Of a DNA stretch of 44,610 nucleotides, positions 31,272 to 39,575 are shown piece after piece. Position 1 is the first letter of the stretch. The number at the start of each line of letters is the position of its first letter. The notes under the pieces were generated by a model that worked only from the letters and a program-made list of their open reading frames with translations, ran no database searches and was not told the DNA's origin. The stretch covers positions 1 through 44,610 of the forward strand of contig JAFSYK010000039.1 of NCBI GenBank assembly GCA_017449975.1, in the 5' to 3' direction. The position numbers and the translations under genes are program-made. Origin of the DNA: Bacteroidales bacterium (GTDB taxonomy: Bacteria; Bacteroidota; Bacteroidia; Bacteroidales; P3).

Positions 31272-31335
31272 AGGTTGTTGGCTGTTGAATGTTAAAACGT
31301 TAAGATGTTAAAGTGCTAAGTTGTATCACATCTTC
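31272..31335. repeat. Repeat tract upstream of pyrB
   Basis: GTTGTTGGCTGTTGAATG, then TTAAAACGTTAAGATGTTAAAG words within the pyrB leader. It lies downstream of the -7 box at 31353 and would be transcribed into the 5' UTR. No classic attenuator (leader peptide plus terminator) is seen. Confidence 0.45.
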
Positions 31336-31352
31336 ACTCTTCGCTCTGTTTG

Positions 31353-31360
31353 CAAAAGTA
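31353..31360 (-). promoter_or_regulatory. -7 box for pyrB
   Basis: The minus strand reads TACTTTTG, a match to TAnnTTTG, in an AT-rich region. There is no clear -33 TTTG at 17-23 bases. Confidence 0.5.
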
Positions 31361-31434
31361 ATTTTTTTTTACCGAATCTCCGTAAGGAGTTATTAACAAT
31401 TCCCCCACACGAACACATTCCCACACTAACGCAT

Positions 31435-32430
31435 TCACTTAACTCTCCCCATTCCATCGATGGCAGGTTGAAATTTGGGATCGATACTTAGCGCGTGTTG
31501 GTAGTCCTCGCGGGCTTTCTGTTTGTCGTTGAGCAGTTCGTAGGCGACGCCACGGTTGACCATCGACGCCACATGGGTGCTGTCGCACGCCAGCGCCTGG
31601 GTGAAGTAGTCCACCGCCAGTTCATAGTCGCCATAGTGGAACAGCTGTATATAGCCGCGGTTGTGCCAGGCGTCGGGCATGTTCTCGTCGCGGTCGAGCA
31701 TCTCTTTGTAGTAGTGCTCCGCCTGCTCGAAGTCCCCCAAAGACTGGTAGTACATGGCCACACCGTAGAGCACATTGGTGTTGTCGGGTTCGATGCGCAG
31801 CGCAGTGTTGTAGTATTCCAGCGCCATTGGCGATTTGCGGGTGGCATAGATGCTGCCCAGGTGCTCGAAGGCAGGCACAAAGTCGGGATAGAGTCCGCAG
31901 ATTTTGTCGAGCAGCACCACGGCACTGGCGGTGTCGCCCTGCTCCAGATAGATGAAACTCTTCATAAAGAGTGCCGTGCGGTTGTTGGGCTCTTTTTCCG
32001 TGACCTGCGTCAGGTGAACCAGCGCACGTTCGTTGTCATGGTGATAGTAGGCGGCTTCGCCCAACTTGAGCAGGATGCCCGTGTCGTTGGGTTTCAGCTC
32101 GTTGGCCTTCTGCAGCACCTCATAGCAGCGGTCGATATTGCCGATGTGCATATAGGCGTCGGCCATCTGCATATAGTAGGTGGGATTGTCGTCGTCGAGG
32201 GTGGTGGCACGTCCCAGGTCGACCAAGGCTTCGCTGTAACGTCCCAACTCGACAAACACTTCGGCACGCTGGGCATAGAGCTTGGCGTCGTTTTGTTTGT
32301 GGTGGATTTTATTGTCCAGGATAGCCAGCTTCTCTTCCGCTGTCTTGCCTTTCAAATCGTCACCGCGGTGGCAGGCGGAAGCACCCAATATCAGAGAAAA
32401 AAGAAGAGTAAGTCTAAATAAGTATTTCAT
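31435..32430 (-). CDS. TPR lipoprotein
   Basis: The 331-residue product has a lipoprotein signal (MKYLFRLTLLFSLILGASAC; lipobox GASAC-like, Cys20) and about eight TPRs. Clear repeats are AKLYAQRAEVFVELGRYSEAL, PTYYMQMADAYMHIGNIDRCY, TNVLYGVAMYYQSLGDFEQA and HVASMVNRGVAYELLNDKQKA. It probably acts as an envelope scaffold; partners are unknown. The ATG at 32430 begins the signal peptide, 22 bases after the dus stop, so co-transcription with dus and cvpA is likely. It is related in plan to the secreted TPR protein at 14109 but is a separate gene. Confidence 0.85.
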   Translation of the reverse strand: MKYLFRLTLLFSLILGASACHRGDDLKGKTAEEKLAILDNKIHHKQNDAKLYAQRAEVFVELGRYSEALVDLGRATTLDDDNPTYYMQMADAYMHIGNIDRCYEVLQKANELKPNDTGILLKLGEAAYYHHDNERALVHLTQVTEKEPNNRTALFMKSFIYLEQGDTASAVVLLDKICGLYPDFVPAFEHLGSIYATRKSPMALEYYNTALRIEPDNTNVLYGVAMYYQSLGDFEQAEHYYKEMLDRDENMPDAWHNRGYIQLFHYGDYELAVDYFTQALACDSTHVASMVNRGVAYELLNDKQKAREDYQHALSIDPKFQPAIDGMGRVK

Positions 32431-32452
32431 ATAGGATGGAAATAAGATGTCA

Positions 32453-33397
32453 CTAATCGCGTATCACTTGCAAAGATACTAAAATTTGTTCGATGGCTGC
32501 GAGCGTTTCAGCGAGGGTGGTGGTGTGCAGCACAGTGCGCGATGCTGTCTCGCTGATGCCGGTGATACGCCACATCAGGCACCAGTACTCTTTTATCTTC
32601 CGTATCTTCGCCTGTTCGGTGGGCAGTGTCGCCAGTATGTCGTCGACCAGCGCGCGCAGAAACAGCACTGCCTGTTCCGGTTCTCCCGATGCTCCTTTTA
32701 TCCGCAGGGGCAGCAGGGGGTCGTAGAGCACGCCACGACCTATCATCACGTCCGATACCGAAGGGAAGCGACGGAGTATCTGTTCGTAATCTGCAGCAGT
32801 GCGTATGTCGCCGTTGTAGATCACGGGGTGGCGTAGTTGTGCGGCGGCCTGACCGAAACGTTCCAAATCACACTGTCCGCCATACTGCTGTCGCCCCGTG
32901 CGGGGATGTATGGTGACGCTGGCCAGCGGGTAGTCGTTCAATATCGGTATCAGCTTGAAGATGTCATCGGGATCGTGGTAGCCGAGTCGCATCTTGACCG
33001 ACAGTGTCATGCCGTTGAGTTGCGGAACCACCTGATCCAGCACCTCGCGTACCAGGTCGGGGTAGGGGAGTATGCCGCTGCCACGTCGTTTGCCGGCGAT
33101 GCGGCGCATCGGGCAGCCTATGTTCCAGTTCACCTCGCGATAACCCAGTTCCGCCAGCCGGTGTGCCAGCTGGACAAAGAGGTCGGGCTCGCGTCCCAGA
33201 ATCTGCGGCACCACGGGGATGGACCCGACATTATTCTCGGGCAGCACATCGTCCACCTTATCCCTCGCCTCGGTCAGGTTGCCGTGGGTCAGCGACAGGA
33301 AAGGGGAGACCGCCAGATCGATGACGTGGGGAAAGCATCGTTCATAGCAGTGTCGGAACAGAACTTCCGTCAGCCCTTGCATGGGTGCGAGAATCAT
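32453..33397 (-). CDS. tRNA-dihydrouridine synthase
   Basis: This FMN enzyme reduces uridines in the tRNA D-loop. The 314-residue protein starts ILAPMQGLTEVLFR (FMN-binding N terminus) and contains the catalytic Cys in VNWNIGCPMRRIAGKRRGSG (about 93-112), the VKMRLGY strand, VTIHPRTGRQQYGG and YNGDIRTAADYEQIL, and GRGVLYDP. These fit the Dus family; the subtype cannot be set firmly, although the short form is common in Bacteroidetes. The ATG at 33397 is used. It lies downstream of cvpA and upstream of the TPR lipoprotein. Confidence 0.92.
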   Translation of the reverse strand: MILAPMQGLTEVLFRHCYERCFPHVIDLAVSPFLSLTHGNLTEARDKVDDVLPENNVGSIPVVPQILGREPDLFVQLAHRLAELGYREVNWNIGCPMRRIAGKRRGSGILPYPDLVREVLDQVVPQLNGMTLSVKMRLGYHDPDDIFKLIPILNDYPLASVTIHPRTGRQQYGGQCDLERFGQAAAQLRHPVIYNGDIRTAADYEQILRRFPSVSDVMIGRGVLYDPLLPLRIKGASGEPEQAVLFLRALVDDILATLPTEQAKIRKIKEYWCLMWRITGISETASRTVLHTTTLAETLAAIEQILVSLQVIRD

Positions 33398-33401
33398 GGA
33401 A

Positions 33402-33440
33402 GAATGTGTTAGTGCGTTAATGTGTTAGTGCGTTAGTGGG
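33402..33440. repeat. GTGTTAGTGCGTTA repeat tract
   Basis: Three to four units of GTGTTAGTGC/GTTA lie between cvpA and dus. On the minus strand the words are CACTAACGCACTAACAC. Matching ACACATTCCCACACTAACGC words lie at 31406-31437, at the other end of the dus-TPR pair. Confidence 0.55.
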
Positions 33441-33459
33441 GGGGCTTTCTGTCGGTATG

Positions 33460-33957
33460 TTATTCTTCTGCTGTTTTTCGTTCTGCAATCACCTGTTTCA
33501 GGTGTGCCGTGAGTCGGTTGCCGACAGTGTGGGTGGGTTTGAACAGCAGGCTCCCCTCGCGGGTCTTCTGAGTGATAATCTTCGACGTGGGGTCGACCAT
33601 CAGCAGCAGGTTGATCAGTACGCTCACTACAACAAGACTTTTCAGCATGCCGAGGGCGGCACCCAGCACATTGTTGGCTTTGCCCACCTTTACCAGCTTG
33701 ACAAAGCCTTCTACCGCTTTGCCCAGCACCACGGCCAGTACCACCACGCCGACGAAGGTGATGAAGAAGGCTATCAGTATGGCCCCTTCACCGTCCAGTT
33801 TCAGCACATCGGCGACCCAGGCCGAGAAATGCGTGGCGGCATAGCAGCCCGCAATGATGCCGACAAGGGTGGCCAGTTCAAAAATCAATCCGCGCTTCCA
33901 TCCTTTGTAGATGAAGTAGAGCAGCGGTATGGCGATAAGTATGTCGAGGAAGTTCAT
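33460..33957 (-). CDS. CvpA-family membrane protein
   Basis: The 165-residue protein has four membrane helices (LDILIAIPLLYFIYKGWKRG, IFELATLVGIIAGCYAATHF, AILIAFFITFVGVVVLAVVLG, LKSLVVVSVLINLLLMV) and the CvpA family signature KGWKRGLIFELATLVGII (about 18-35). E. coli CvpA is linked to colicin V production and bile-salt tolerance; the role here is unknown. The C-terminal tail is basic and soluble. The ATG at 33957 starts the first helix. A terminator hairpin (33966-33998) lies just upstream, separating it from the PAP2 gene. Confidence 0.87.
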   Translation of the reverse strand: MNFLDILIAIPLLYFIYKGWKRGLIFELATLVGIIAGCYAATHFSAWVADVLKLDGEGAILIAFFITFVGVVVLAVVLGKAVEGFVKLVKVGKANNVLGAALGMLKSLVVVSVLINLLLMVDPTSKIITQKTREGSLLFKPTHTVGNRLTAHLKQVIAERKTAEE

Positions 33958-33961
33958 AGTC

Positions 33962-33998
33962 CTAAAAAAAACAAAACGTCTCTACAAAGAGAGACGTT
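33962..33998 (-). terminator. Terminator after the PAP2 gene
   Basis: Stem AACGTCTCT (33975-33983), loop ACAAAG, AGAGACGTT (33990-33998). On the minus strand it is followed by a T-rich run (TTTTGTTTTTTT). It would end the adk-obgE-PAP2 transcript just before cvpA. Confidence 0.85.
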
Positions 33999-34060
33999 CT
34001 GTCAAATACATCTTGAAATAAGTAAGCACATCATATATAACGGAGGATGGGTGCAAAATG

Positions 34061-34678
34061 TTACACCGTTTGTTGTTTTTTTTCTTCAGCGCGTTTGTCG
34101 AGCCATGCTTCCAGCTTGCTGATAAGGAAGTAGGCGAGAGCACCCAGGCCGAGTCCCAGCAACGCTCCACACACCACGTCGCCCGGGTAGTGCTTGCCCA
34201 GATAGGGGCGCGAATAGCCCACTATAATGGCCCACGCAAAGAGAGCAATGGCAAAGGCGTTCTTGCGCCACCATCCCCGTTGCAGTCCCCGTCTCCAGAC
34301 AGCCTGGTTGTGACGCAGACTGAGGAAGATGGCCAAGGAGAATACATTGGCGGCGTGGGACGATACAAAGCCGTAGAGGCCACCGCAGGTGGTTTGATAC
34401 ATGCGCACGTTGTCCAACGCATGACAGGGACGCAGGCGGCATACAACCTCTTTGAAACAGAGCACTGAGATGCGGTCGCTCAGCAAAAAGCAGAGACCGA
34501 TGCCCGCCAGCACCAGCCACCATTTCCGTGGCTCGTGGCGCAGCGTGCCGATACAGAATGCCAGAATGATGACGATAATCCACGACCATCCCTGGCTGGC
34601 CACCCACAATACGTGGTCCAATAGCGCACAATGGTGCCCGTTAATCCAGTAAAACAGCCGTGTGTCAAATTCAATCAT
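34061..34678 (-). CDS. PAP2-family membrane phosphatase
   Basis: The 205-residue protein has several membrane helices and the three PAP2 phosphatase motifs: KEVVCRLRP (K-x6-RP, about 72-80), a SSHAAN motif (in place of PSGH, about 102-107) and SRPYLGKHYPGD (SR-x5-H-x3-D, about 155-166). It likely dephosphorylates a lipid such as undecaprenyl pyrophosphate, phosphatidylglycerol phosphate or a lipid A precursor; which one is not readable. The ATG at 34678 lies 13 bases after the obgE stop, so it is probably co-transcribed. A terminator follows. Confidence 0.88.
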   Translation of the reverse strand: MIEFDTRLFYWINGHHCALLDHVLWVASQGWSWIIVIILAFCIGTLRHEPRKWWLVLAGIGLCFLLSDRISVLCFKEVVCRLRPCHALDNVRMYQTTCGGLYGFVSSHAANVFSLAIFLSLRHNQAVWRRGLQRGWWRKNAFAIALFAWAIIVGYSRPYLGKHYPGDVVCGALLGLGLGALAYFLISKLEAWLDKRAEEKKQQTV

Positions 34679-34691
34679 TATGCAATCTCCG

Positions 34692-35678
34692 TTATTGCAG
34701 GCGCTCCCAAATTTTGTCCTTCAGTTCCATAATGCCCAAACCCGACACGGCACTGATGAAGATGGCCTCCACGCCGTCGGGCAGGTGCTGCCGCAGCTGC
34801 TCCATCATGGTGTCGTCGAGCATATCGCATTTGGTCACAGCCAGCAGCCGCTGTTTGTCGAGCAGTTCGGGGTTGTATTTCCGCAGCTCGTTGAGTAGGA
34901 TGTCGTATTCCCGAGCGATGTCCAGCTGTTCACAGCTGACCATAAACAGCAGTAGCGAGTTGCGCTCGATATGACGCAGGAAACGCAGTCCCAGTCCTTT
35001 GCCCTCGCTGGCACCCTCGATGATGCCGGGGATGTCGGCAATGCAGAACGACTGGTCGTCTCTGTAGGGTACGATGCCCAGGTTGGGCACCATCGTGGTA
35101 AACGGATAGTCGGCTATCTCGGGATGTGCGGCGCTGACCACGCTGAGCAGTGTCGACTTGCCCGCATTGGGGAAGCCCACCAGTCCCACGTCGGCCAGCA
35201 TCTTCAACTCGATGATGACCCAGCGTTCTATCGCCGGCTCGCCAGGCTGGGCGTAGCGCGGTGTTTGGTTGGTGGGCGACTTGAAGTGGTCGTTGCCCAG
35301 GCCGCCGCGACCGCCTTTGGCCACGATGACCTCCTGGCCGTCCTCGGTCACTTCGCCCAGTATCTCGCCACTCTCCGCATCGCGGCACACCGAACCTAGC
35401 GGCACGTCGAGAATCTGGTCGGCACCCTGACGACCGGTGCGCAGGTTGTCGCCGCCATTCTGTCCGTTCTCGGCAAAGACATGCTTGGTGTACTTCAGGT
35501 GGATGAGCGTCCACCGCTGGCTGTTGCCACGCAGGATAACGTGGCCGCCACGACCGCCGTCGCCGCCGTCGGGACCCGCTTTGGCGTTGTATTTTACTCG
35601 CAAAAGGTGGGCCGAACCGGCACCACCTTTTCCCGAGCGTATCATTATTTTTACGTAGTCAACGAAATTAGAAGTCAT
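34692..35678 (-). CDS. obgE: GTPase Obg (CgtA)
   Basis: Obg is a ribosome-linked GTPase needed for 50S assembly. The 328-residue protein has the Gly-rich Obg fold ([30 protein letters not shown]; 1-155) and the G domain with G1 [12 protein letters not shown]3 [11 protein letters not shown]4 TKCDM and G5 ISAVSG. There is no C-terminal OCT extension, as usual in this phylum. The ATG at 35678 ([13 protein letters not shown]) fits the family; a GTG 60 bases upstream would add a leader coded by repeat-like DNA. It lies downstream of adk and upstream of the PAP2 gene. Confidence 0.95.
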   Translation of the reverse strand: MTSNFVDYVKIMIRSGKGGAGSAHLLRVKYNAKAGPDGGDGGRGGHVILRGNSQRWTLIHLKYTKHVFAENGQNGGDNLRTGRQGADQILDVPLGSVCRDAESGEILGEVTEDGQEVIVAKGGRGGLGNDHFKSPTNQTPRYAQPGEPAIERWVIIELKMLADVGLVGFPNAGKSTLLSVVSAAHPEIADYPFTTMVPNLGIVPYRDDQSFCIADIPGIIEGASEGKGLGLRFLRHIERNSLLLFMVSCEQLDIAREYDILLNELRKYNPELLDKQRLLAVTKCDMLDDTMMEQLRQHLPDGVEAIFISAVSGLGIMELKDKIWERLQ

Positions 35679-35734
35679 AATTTCACGTTGAGAATTGTGA
35701 CTTGTGACCGTATGGCGGGTCACCGAGCCACTGG

Positions 35735-36298
35735 TCACGCGGCATCAATCGCCTCGGCGATCGATGCGGAAATCTTATCAATGGCTCCGAGGCCGTTGAT
35801 GAGCAGACGTTTGCCCTGCGCGGCGTAGTAGTCGGCCACGGGCAGCGTCTTGTTCTCATACTCCACCAAGCGGTTCTTGATGGTCTCCTCGTTGTCGTCG
35901 CTGCGACCGCTCACCTTGGCGCGTTCGAGCATACGACGGATGAGCTCCTCGCGCGGCACGTCGAGCTGCACCATGCAGGTGATGCTGCGTCCGTGCTTGG
36001 CCAACAGCTTGTCCAGCGTTTCGGCCTGCGCCACATTGCGCGGAAAACCGTCGAAGAGGATGCCTGTGGTGTTGGCGGCGATGGCTTTGTCAATCATCTC
36101 CACCACGATGTCGTCGCTCACCAGCTGACCAGCATCCATAATCGATTTGATGCGCTGTCCCAGCGGTGTCTGGTCGGCAATCTCTTTGCGCAGCAGGTCA
36201 CCCGTCGAGATATGTGTCAATCCGTAGCGGGCCACGATAAACTCGCTCTGTGTGCCTTTTCCGGCACCCGGCGCTCCAAAAATGACAATGTTTTTCAT
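35735..36298 (-). CDS. adk: Adenylate kinase
   Basis: Adk interconverts AMP+ATP and 2 ADP. The 187-residue short-form protein has the P-loop [10 protein letters not shown] (8-17), the AMP-site [21 protein letters not shown] (about 83-93) and the short lid [20 protein letters not shown] without zinc Cys. The ATG at 36298 is preferred; a TTG three codons upstream is possible. It is followed by obgE after 56 bases, a gene pair also common in Bacteroidetes. The leader contains CTTGTCACTTGTTACTTAC words. Confidence 0.95.
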   Translation of the reverse strand: MKNIVIFGAPGAGKGTQSEFIVARYGLTHISTGDLLRKEIADQTPLGQRIKSIMDAGQLVSDDIVVEMIDKAIAANTTGILFDGFPRNVAQAETLDKLLAKHGRSITCMVQLDVPREELIRRMLERAKVSGRSDDNEETIKNRLVEYENKTLPVADYYAAQGKRLLINGLGAIDKISASIAEAIDAA

Positions 36299-36328
36299 GA
36301 AACTCAAATTCTTCTTGTCACTTGTTAC

Positions 36329-37252
36329 TTACTTCACACTCACGATTTCGATGTCGAAGCGGAGCGGCGAGTAGGGGAGGATGGTCTGGCCAGCGCCCTG
36401 AGCACCATAGCCCAGCGACGAGGGCATGATCAGCGTCACCTGGGTGCCCTGCGGCAGACCCATGATGCCGTTCTCCCAACCACGAATCAAGCTCATCTTG
36501 CCCACCACGTAGGTCAGAGGCTCGTAGGTCTTGTTGCTCGTGTAGATGCCGCCCTCTTTGGCGTCGGCCTCGATGCTGCTGTCGAACATCTTGCCGTCGA
36601 GCAGACGACCGGTGTAGTTGATGGCGACTTCTTTACCCATGGCCACCTTCGGGCCGTTGCCACGCTTGTTGACGATGATATACAAGCCGTCGCTGTTGGG
36701 TTTGGTGGTGATGTTGTTGTCGGCGATGTACTTGGCCAGGGTCTCAGGCTCCTCTTTCTCGCGCTGCTGCATTTCCTCCATGAAGTTCTCCTGCTCTTCC
36801 TGCAGCTCATCCTTCGTCACGACGTCCGAAACGGTAACCTCGTAGTAGAACAGCATGTTGGTGCCCGGTTTGTATGAGGGGGGCAGCTGTTGCGGGTTGA
36901 AGTAGCGAGCCACCGAGTCGGCGAAGATGGCGAAAACAGCCTTCTCGCCCACATGCATCAGCAGCAGACCTTCGTCGATGTCATAACCGTTGAACACGCT
37001 GTCGCGCACCATCATCAGACGCTGCGGATCGCCGGCGTTGCTGTAGAGGGTGGTGGTGTCCAGACGGAAGACCAGTTCGCCCACAATGACGTCACCCACA
37101 TGGATGCTCTCGCCACTGCTGTTCTTGGTCTCGAATTTGTAGTGCAGACCGCCTTTGGTTTTCTTGAAGCCTTTGATGTCCGATTTGCTGCAAGCCGTAG
37201 CCAAAATGGCGGCTGCCAAAACCATGACGACAATTTTAATTGTGTTTTTCAT
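36329..37252 (-). CDS. FKBP-type peptidyl-prolyl isomerase lipoprotein
   Basis: The 307-residue product has a lipoprotein signal (MKNTIKIVVMVLAAAILATAC; Cys21). The C-terminal FKBP domain (about 190-307) shows VAINYTGRLLDGKMFDSS, GWENGIMGLPQGTQVTLIMPSSLGYG and YSPLRFDIEIVSV. The N-terminal half (about 30-150) looks like a second, degenerate FKBP-like domain (VGDVIVGELVF..., MHVGEKAVFAIFADS). It likely helps fold proteins on the periplasmic side. The ATG at 37252 begins the signal peptide; the longer frame at 37285 is less likely. It is next to another FKBP-like lipoprotein gene. Confidence 0.88.
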   Translation of the reverse strand: MKNTIKIVVMVLAAAILATACSKSDIKGFKKTKGGLHYKFETKNSSGESIHVGDVIVGELVFRLDTTTLYSNAGDPQRLMMVRDSVFNGYDIDEGLLLMHVGEKAVFAIFADSVARYFNPQQLPPSYKPGTNMLFYYEVTVSDVVTKDELQEEQENFMEEMQQREKEEPETLAKYIADNNITTKPNSDGLYIIVNKRGNGPKVAMGKEVAINYTGRLLDGKMFDSSIEADAKEGGIYTSNKTYEPLTYVVGKMSLIRGWENGIMGLPQGTQVTLIMPSSLGYGAQGAGQTILPYSPLRFDIEIVSVK

Positions 37253-37361
37253 TGTAATATAAGTGTTTTGAATTTTGATTATCAATATATTGTAGAATAT
37301 CGTTCCATTACTGGAGTATGCAAAAATACAAAAAAATCATTATTGCCGTGCATAGAAAATG

Positions 37362-37892
37362 CTACTCCACCTTCAACTGGTATACCAGCACGGTGCGCGA
37401 GGGGATGCGATCGCCGTCGCCCGCTACGCCGTAGCCGGCTTCGGAGGGACTGATAATCTGTGCTTCACCACCGTGTCGCAGTCGCAGGAGTGCTTCGTCG
37501 AGGGCGACGGTGGCGTTGTGGCGACCCACGACGAGGGTGTCGGTGCGGTCGGCATAGAGCGTCTTGTCGTTCAGCGTGGAGAGGGTGTATCGTACCACCA
37601 CATGGTCGTCGTTTTTGATGAGTGCACCCGTGCCAGTCTTCTGTACCAAGAGGCGTGCGCCACAGGGTAGCGTTGCGCAATTCCAACCGCGACGCGACAC
37701 ATAGCCGTCAATCTGTGTCTGCTCCGATGAAGCGATGTATTTGTTGGCGGTTATCAGTCGTTCGCTCAGTCCTTTGTCGCTCTTGTCTTCAACCTCCACT
37801 ACAGGTGTGTGATGGCAACCGACAAGGGAAAACAGAAGAGCAATAATTAAAGGTGTGATTGCGCGATTGTGTGATTGAGAAGTCCCTGTCAT
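37362..37892 (-). CDS. FKBP-like lipoprotein
   Basis: The 176-residue product has a lipoprotein signal (TPLIIALLFSLVGCHH, Cys26) and a C-terminal FKBP-like domain (about 75-176): HVVVRYTLSTLNDKTLY, ALLRLRHGGEAQIISPSEAGYGVAGDGDRIPSRTVLVYQL. It resembles GldI-type peptidyl-prolyl isomerases of Bacteroidetes, but some active-site aromatics are not obvious, so activity is uncertain. The ATG at 37892 is used. It follows the nrnA-like gene by 29 bases, and the larger FKBP lipoprotein gene comes next. Confidence 0.82.
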   Translation of the reverse strand: MTGTSQSHNRAITPLIIALLFSLVGCHHTPVVEVEDKSDKGLSERLITANKYIASSEQTQIDGYVSRRGWNCATLPCGARLLVQKTGTGALIKNDDHVVVRYTLSTLNDKTLYADRTDTLVVGRHNATVALDEALLRLRHGGEAQIISPSEAGYGVAGDGDRIPSRTVLVYQLKVE

Positions 37893-37921
37893 ATCTATCG
37901 AATCTATCCAGTCTGTTGCGT

Positions 37922-38950
37922 CTATTTTCCCTTCTTTAGGAACAGTTTCTCTAACAACTCGATGGTCTCTTGCAGCGAGGTGGTGCTCTGTCCGCCGGAG
38001 GCTTTGATGTGGCCGCCGCCGTTGAAGTAGGTTCGGGCAATCTCGTTGACGTCGACATCGTATTTCGAGCGCAGCGAGATACGGTTGCGGGTGGGCTCTT
38101 CGCGCACGAGGGCGCCCACATGTGTCTCCTTGAGTATCATGGCGTAGGAGACCAGCCCCTCCATGTCTGCAGCGGTAATGCCAAACTGCTTCTGATCGTC
38201 GAGGGTGACGTAGATATAGGCAAAATGGCTCTCGGGGAAGACGCGCAGCCTATTGGTGAGCACATAGCCGTAGAAACGCAGCCGGTTCTCGGTGTAGATG
38301 TCGTTGATTTGGTTGTGGATGCCGGCGGCGTTGATGTCTTTGGCTACCAGATTTGCTGCCGCCTCATAGACGGAGGGCTGCTCGCTGCTGTAGCTGAACG
38401 AGCCCGTGTCGGTGCAGATGCCGGTGTAGAGGCATCGTGCCGTGTCGCGGGGGATGGCCTCGTCGCCCCACAGGTGGTTCATGGTCCAGTAGACCACCTC
38501 GCAGGCACTGGAGAGGTGCGACAGCGAGACCACCAGGTCGAAGGCTTCGATTTCGGGATTGTGGTGGTGGTCCAGCAGCACCTTGCGGGCTTTGGATTCT
38601 CGCAGTGCGGGTGCCAGGAAGTCGATGCGTGACAGCGCGTTGAAGTCGACGCCGACAATGAGGTCGGCCTCTGTCAACATCCGTTCGCAACGTTCGCGTT
38701 CCGCGTCGCCGCTGACGATACGGTCGGCGCCGGGCATCCAGCTGAAGGCAGGCGGACAGCCGTTGGGCAGGATGACGCCGGGACGGCCGCCCAGCATGTG
38801 ATACCATGACAAAAGAGAGCCGACGGCGTCGCCGTCAGCATTCATGTGGGATATGACCACTACTTTCTCACTCGATTCGAGCCACTCGCGCAACGGCGTG
38901 TCGGCAATCGGCTGCTCGATGAGGGTTAACGGGTGTAACTTTCGCTCCAA
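37922..38950 (-). CDS. nrnA: DHH-family phosphoesterase (NrnA-like)
   Basis: NrnA-type enzymes degrade very short RNAs and pAp. The DHH/DHHA1 protein shows VVISHMNADGDAVGSLL (motif I DGD), VGVDFN (motif II Asp), LLDHHHNPE (DHH motif) and, at the C terminus, FNGGGHIKASGG (DHHA1 GGGH). There is no ATG before the first motif. A TTG at 38950 gives 342 residues, near the usual 320-345; another TTG at 38980 gives 352. Either start overlaps the 3' end of the upstream lipoprotein gene (25 or 55 bases), suggesting coupling. Start confidence is low, family confidence high. Confidence 0.88.
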   Translation of the reverse strand: MERKLHPLTLIEQPIADTPLREWLESSEKVVVISHMNADGDAVGSLLSWYHMLGGRPGVILPNGCPPAFSWMPGADRIVSGDAERERCERMLTEADLIVGVDFNALSRIDFLAPALRESKARKVLLDHHHNPEIEAFDLVVSLSHLSSACEVVYWTMNHLWGDEAIPRDTARCLYTGICTDTGSFSYSSEQPSVYEAAANLVAKDINAAGIHNQINDIYTENRLRFYGYVLTNRLRVFPESHFAYIYVTLDDQKQFGITAADMEGLVSYAMILKETHVGALVREEPTRNRISLRSKYDVDVNEIARTYFNGGGHIKASGGQSTTSLQETIELLEKLFLKKGK

Positions 38951-39435
38951 CTGGGATCGGTTATTGAGGATGAGGTGCAAGGCACAACCATGCTGTGCTC
39001 GGGATCATTGCTGATGATATTCATTTCTTCGGTTGTGGCCGTGTGGAAATTGTAGTAGTTGGCCGGGTAGCCTGTGACGGTTACCGTGATGGTTTTCAGG
39101 TCGTCGGAGGTGGTAATAGAGTAGGAGGGAGCCACGATGACGTCGGCGTCGTATTTTTGTGCAGCCTGGTTCAGTGCCAGCTTCTGGAGATAGACCATCT
39201 TGGGCGAGTCGCCAAAGTTGTAGATGTCTTTCAGTGAGTAGGTGTTTTTCACGGAGAGCTGATGCGAAATCTTCGAGGAGCTTACCCGCAGTTCGGCAAC
39301 GGTGGGCAGGGTGTGTGCCGTGGAGTTGACGGGCATCAGGCGGGTGTTGTTTTCGGTGATGCCATATTCCGAACTGCATGAAACGGAAAGAATTCCGATG
39401 GCGGCAACGGCAATGATGTAAAGTATTCTTTTCAT
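38926..39435 (-). CDS. Small lipoprotein, unknown function
   Basis: The 169-residue product has a lipoprotein signal (MKRILYIIAVAAIGILSVSCSS, Cys20). The middle, LALNQAAQKYDADVIVAPSYSI, looks like a small alpha/beta fold found in Bacteroidetes lipoproteins, but no named family is recognised. The C terminus is Ser/Thr-rich. A TATTTTTG box at 39468-39475 gives a 33-base leader. It is the first gene of the long minus-strand block and overlaps the NrnA-like gene by its last codons. It is divergent from the S9 peptidase gene. Confidence 0.72.
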   Translation of the reverse strand: MKRILYIIAVAAIGILSVSCSSEYGITENNTRLMPVNSTAHTLPTVAELRVSSSKISHQLSVKNTYSLKDIYNFGDSPKMVYLQKLALNQAAQKYDADVIVAPSYSITTSDDLKTITVTVTGYPANYYNFHTATTEEMNIISNDPEHSMVVPCTSSSITDPSWSESYTR

Positions 39436-39467
39436 ATTACGATAGGTTGGTAATGTTAAATTCTGTG

Positions 39468-39475
39468 CAAAAATA
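39468..39475 (-). promoter_or_regulatory. -7 box for the minus-strand lipoprotein gene
   Basis: The minus strand reads TATTTTTG (TAnnTTTG), 33 bases before the ATG at 39435. The -33 region is A/T-rich with no clear TTTG. Confidence 0.55.
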
Positions 39476-39510
39476 CGAAGAAAAAGTATTTTAAAAAAAG
39501 ATTGGAAGGA

Positions 39511-39539
39511 TTTGTTTTCTGCTGAAATTCGTATCTTTG
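39511..39539 (+). promoter_or_regulatory. Promoter for the S9 peptidase gene
   Basis: TTTG (39511-39514), 17 bases, TATCTTTG (39532-39539). The ATG at 39576 follows a short leader of about 30 bases. Confidence 0.75.
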
Positions 39540-39575
39540 CATTTTAATAGAAAGTCAAATTATATTTATAGAATT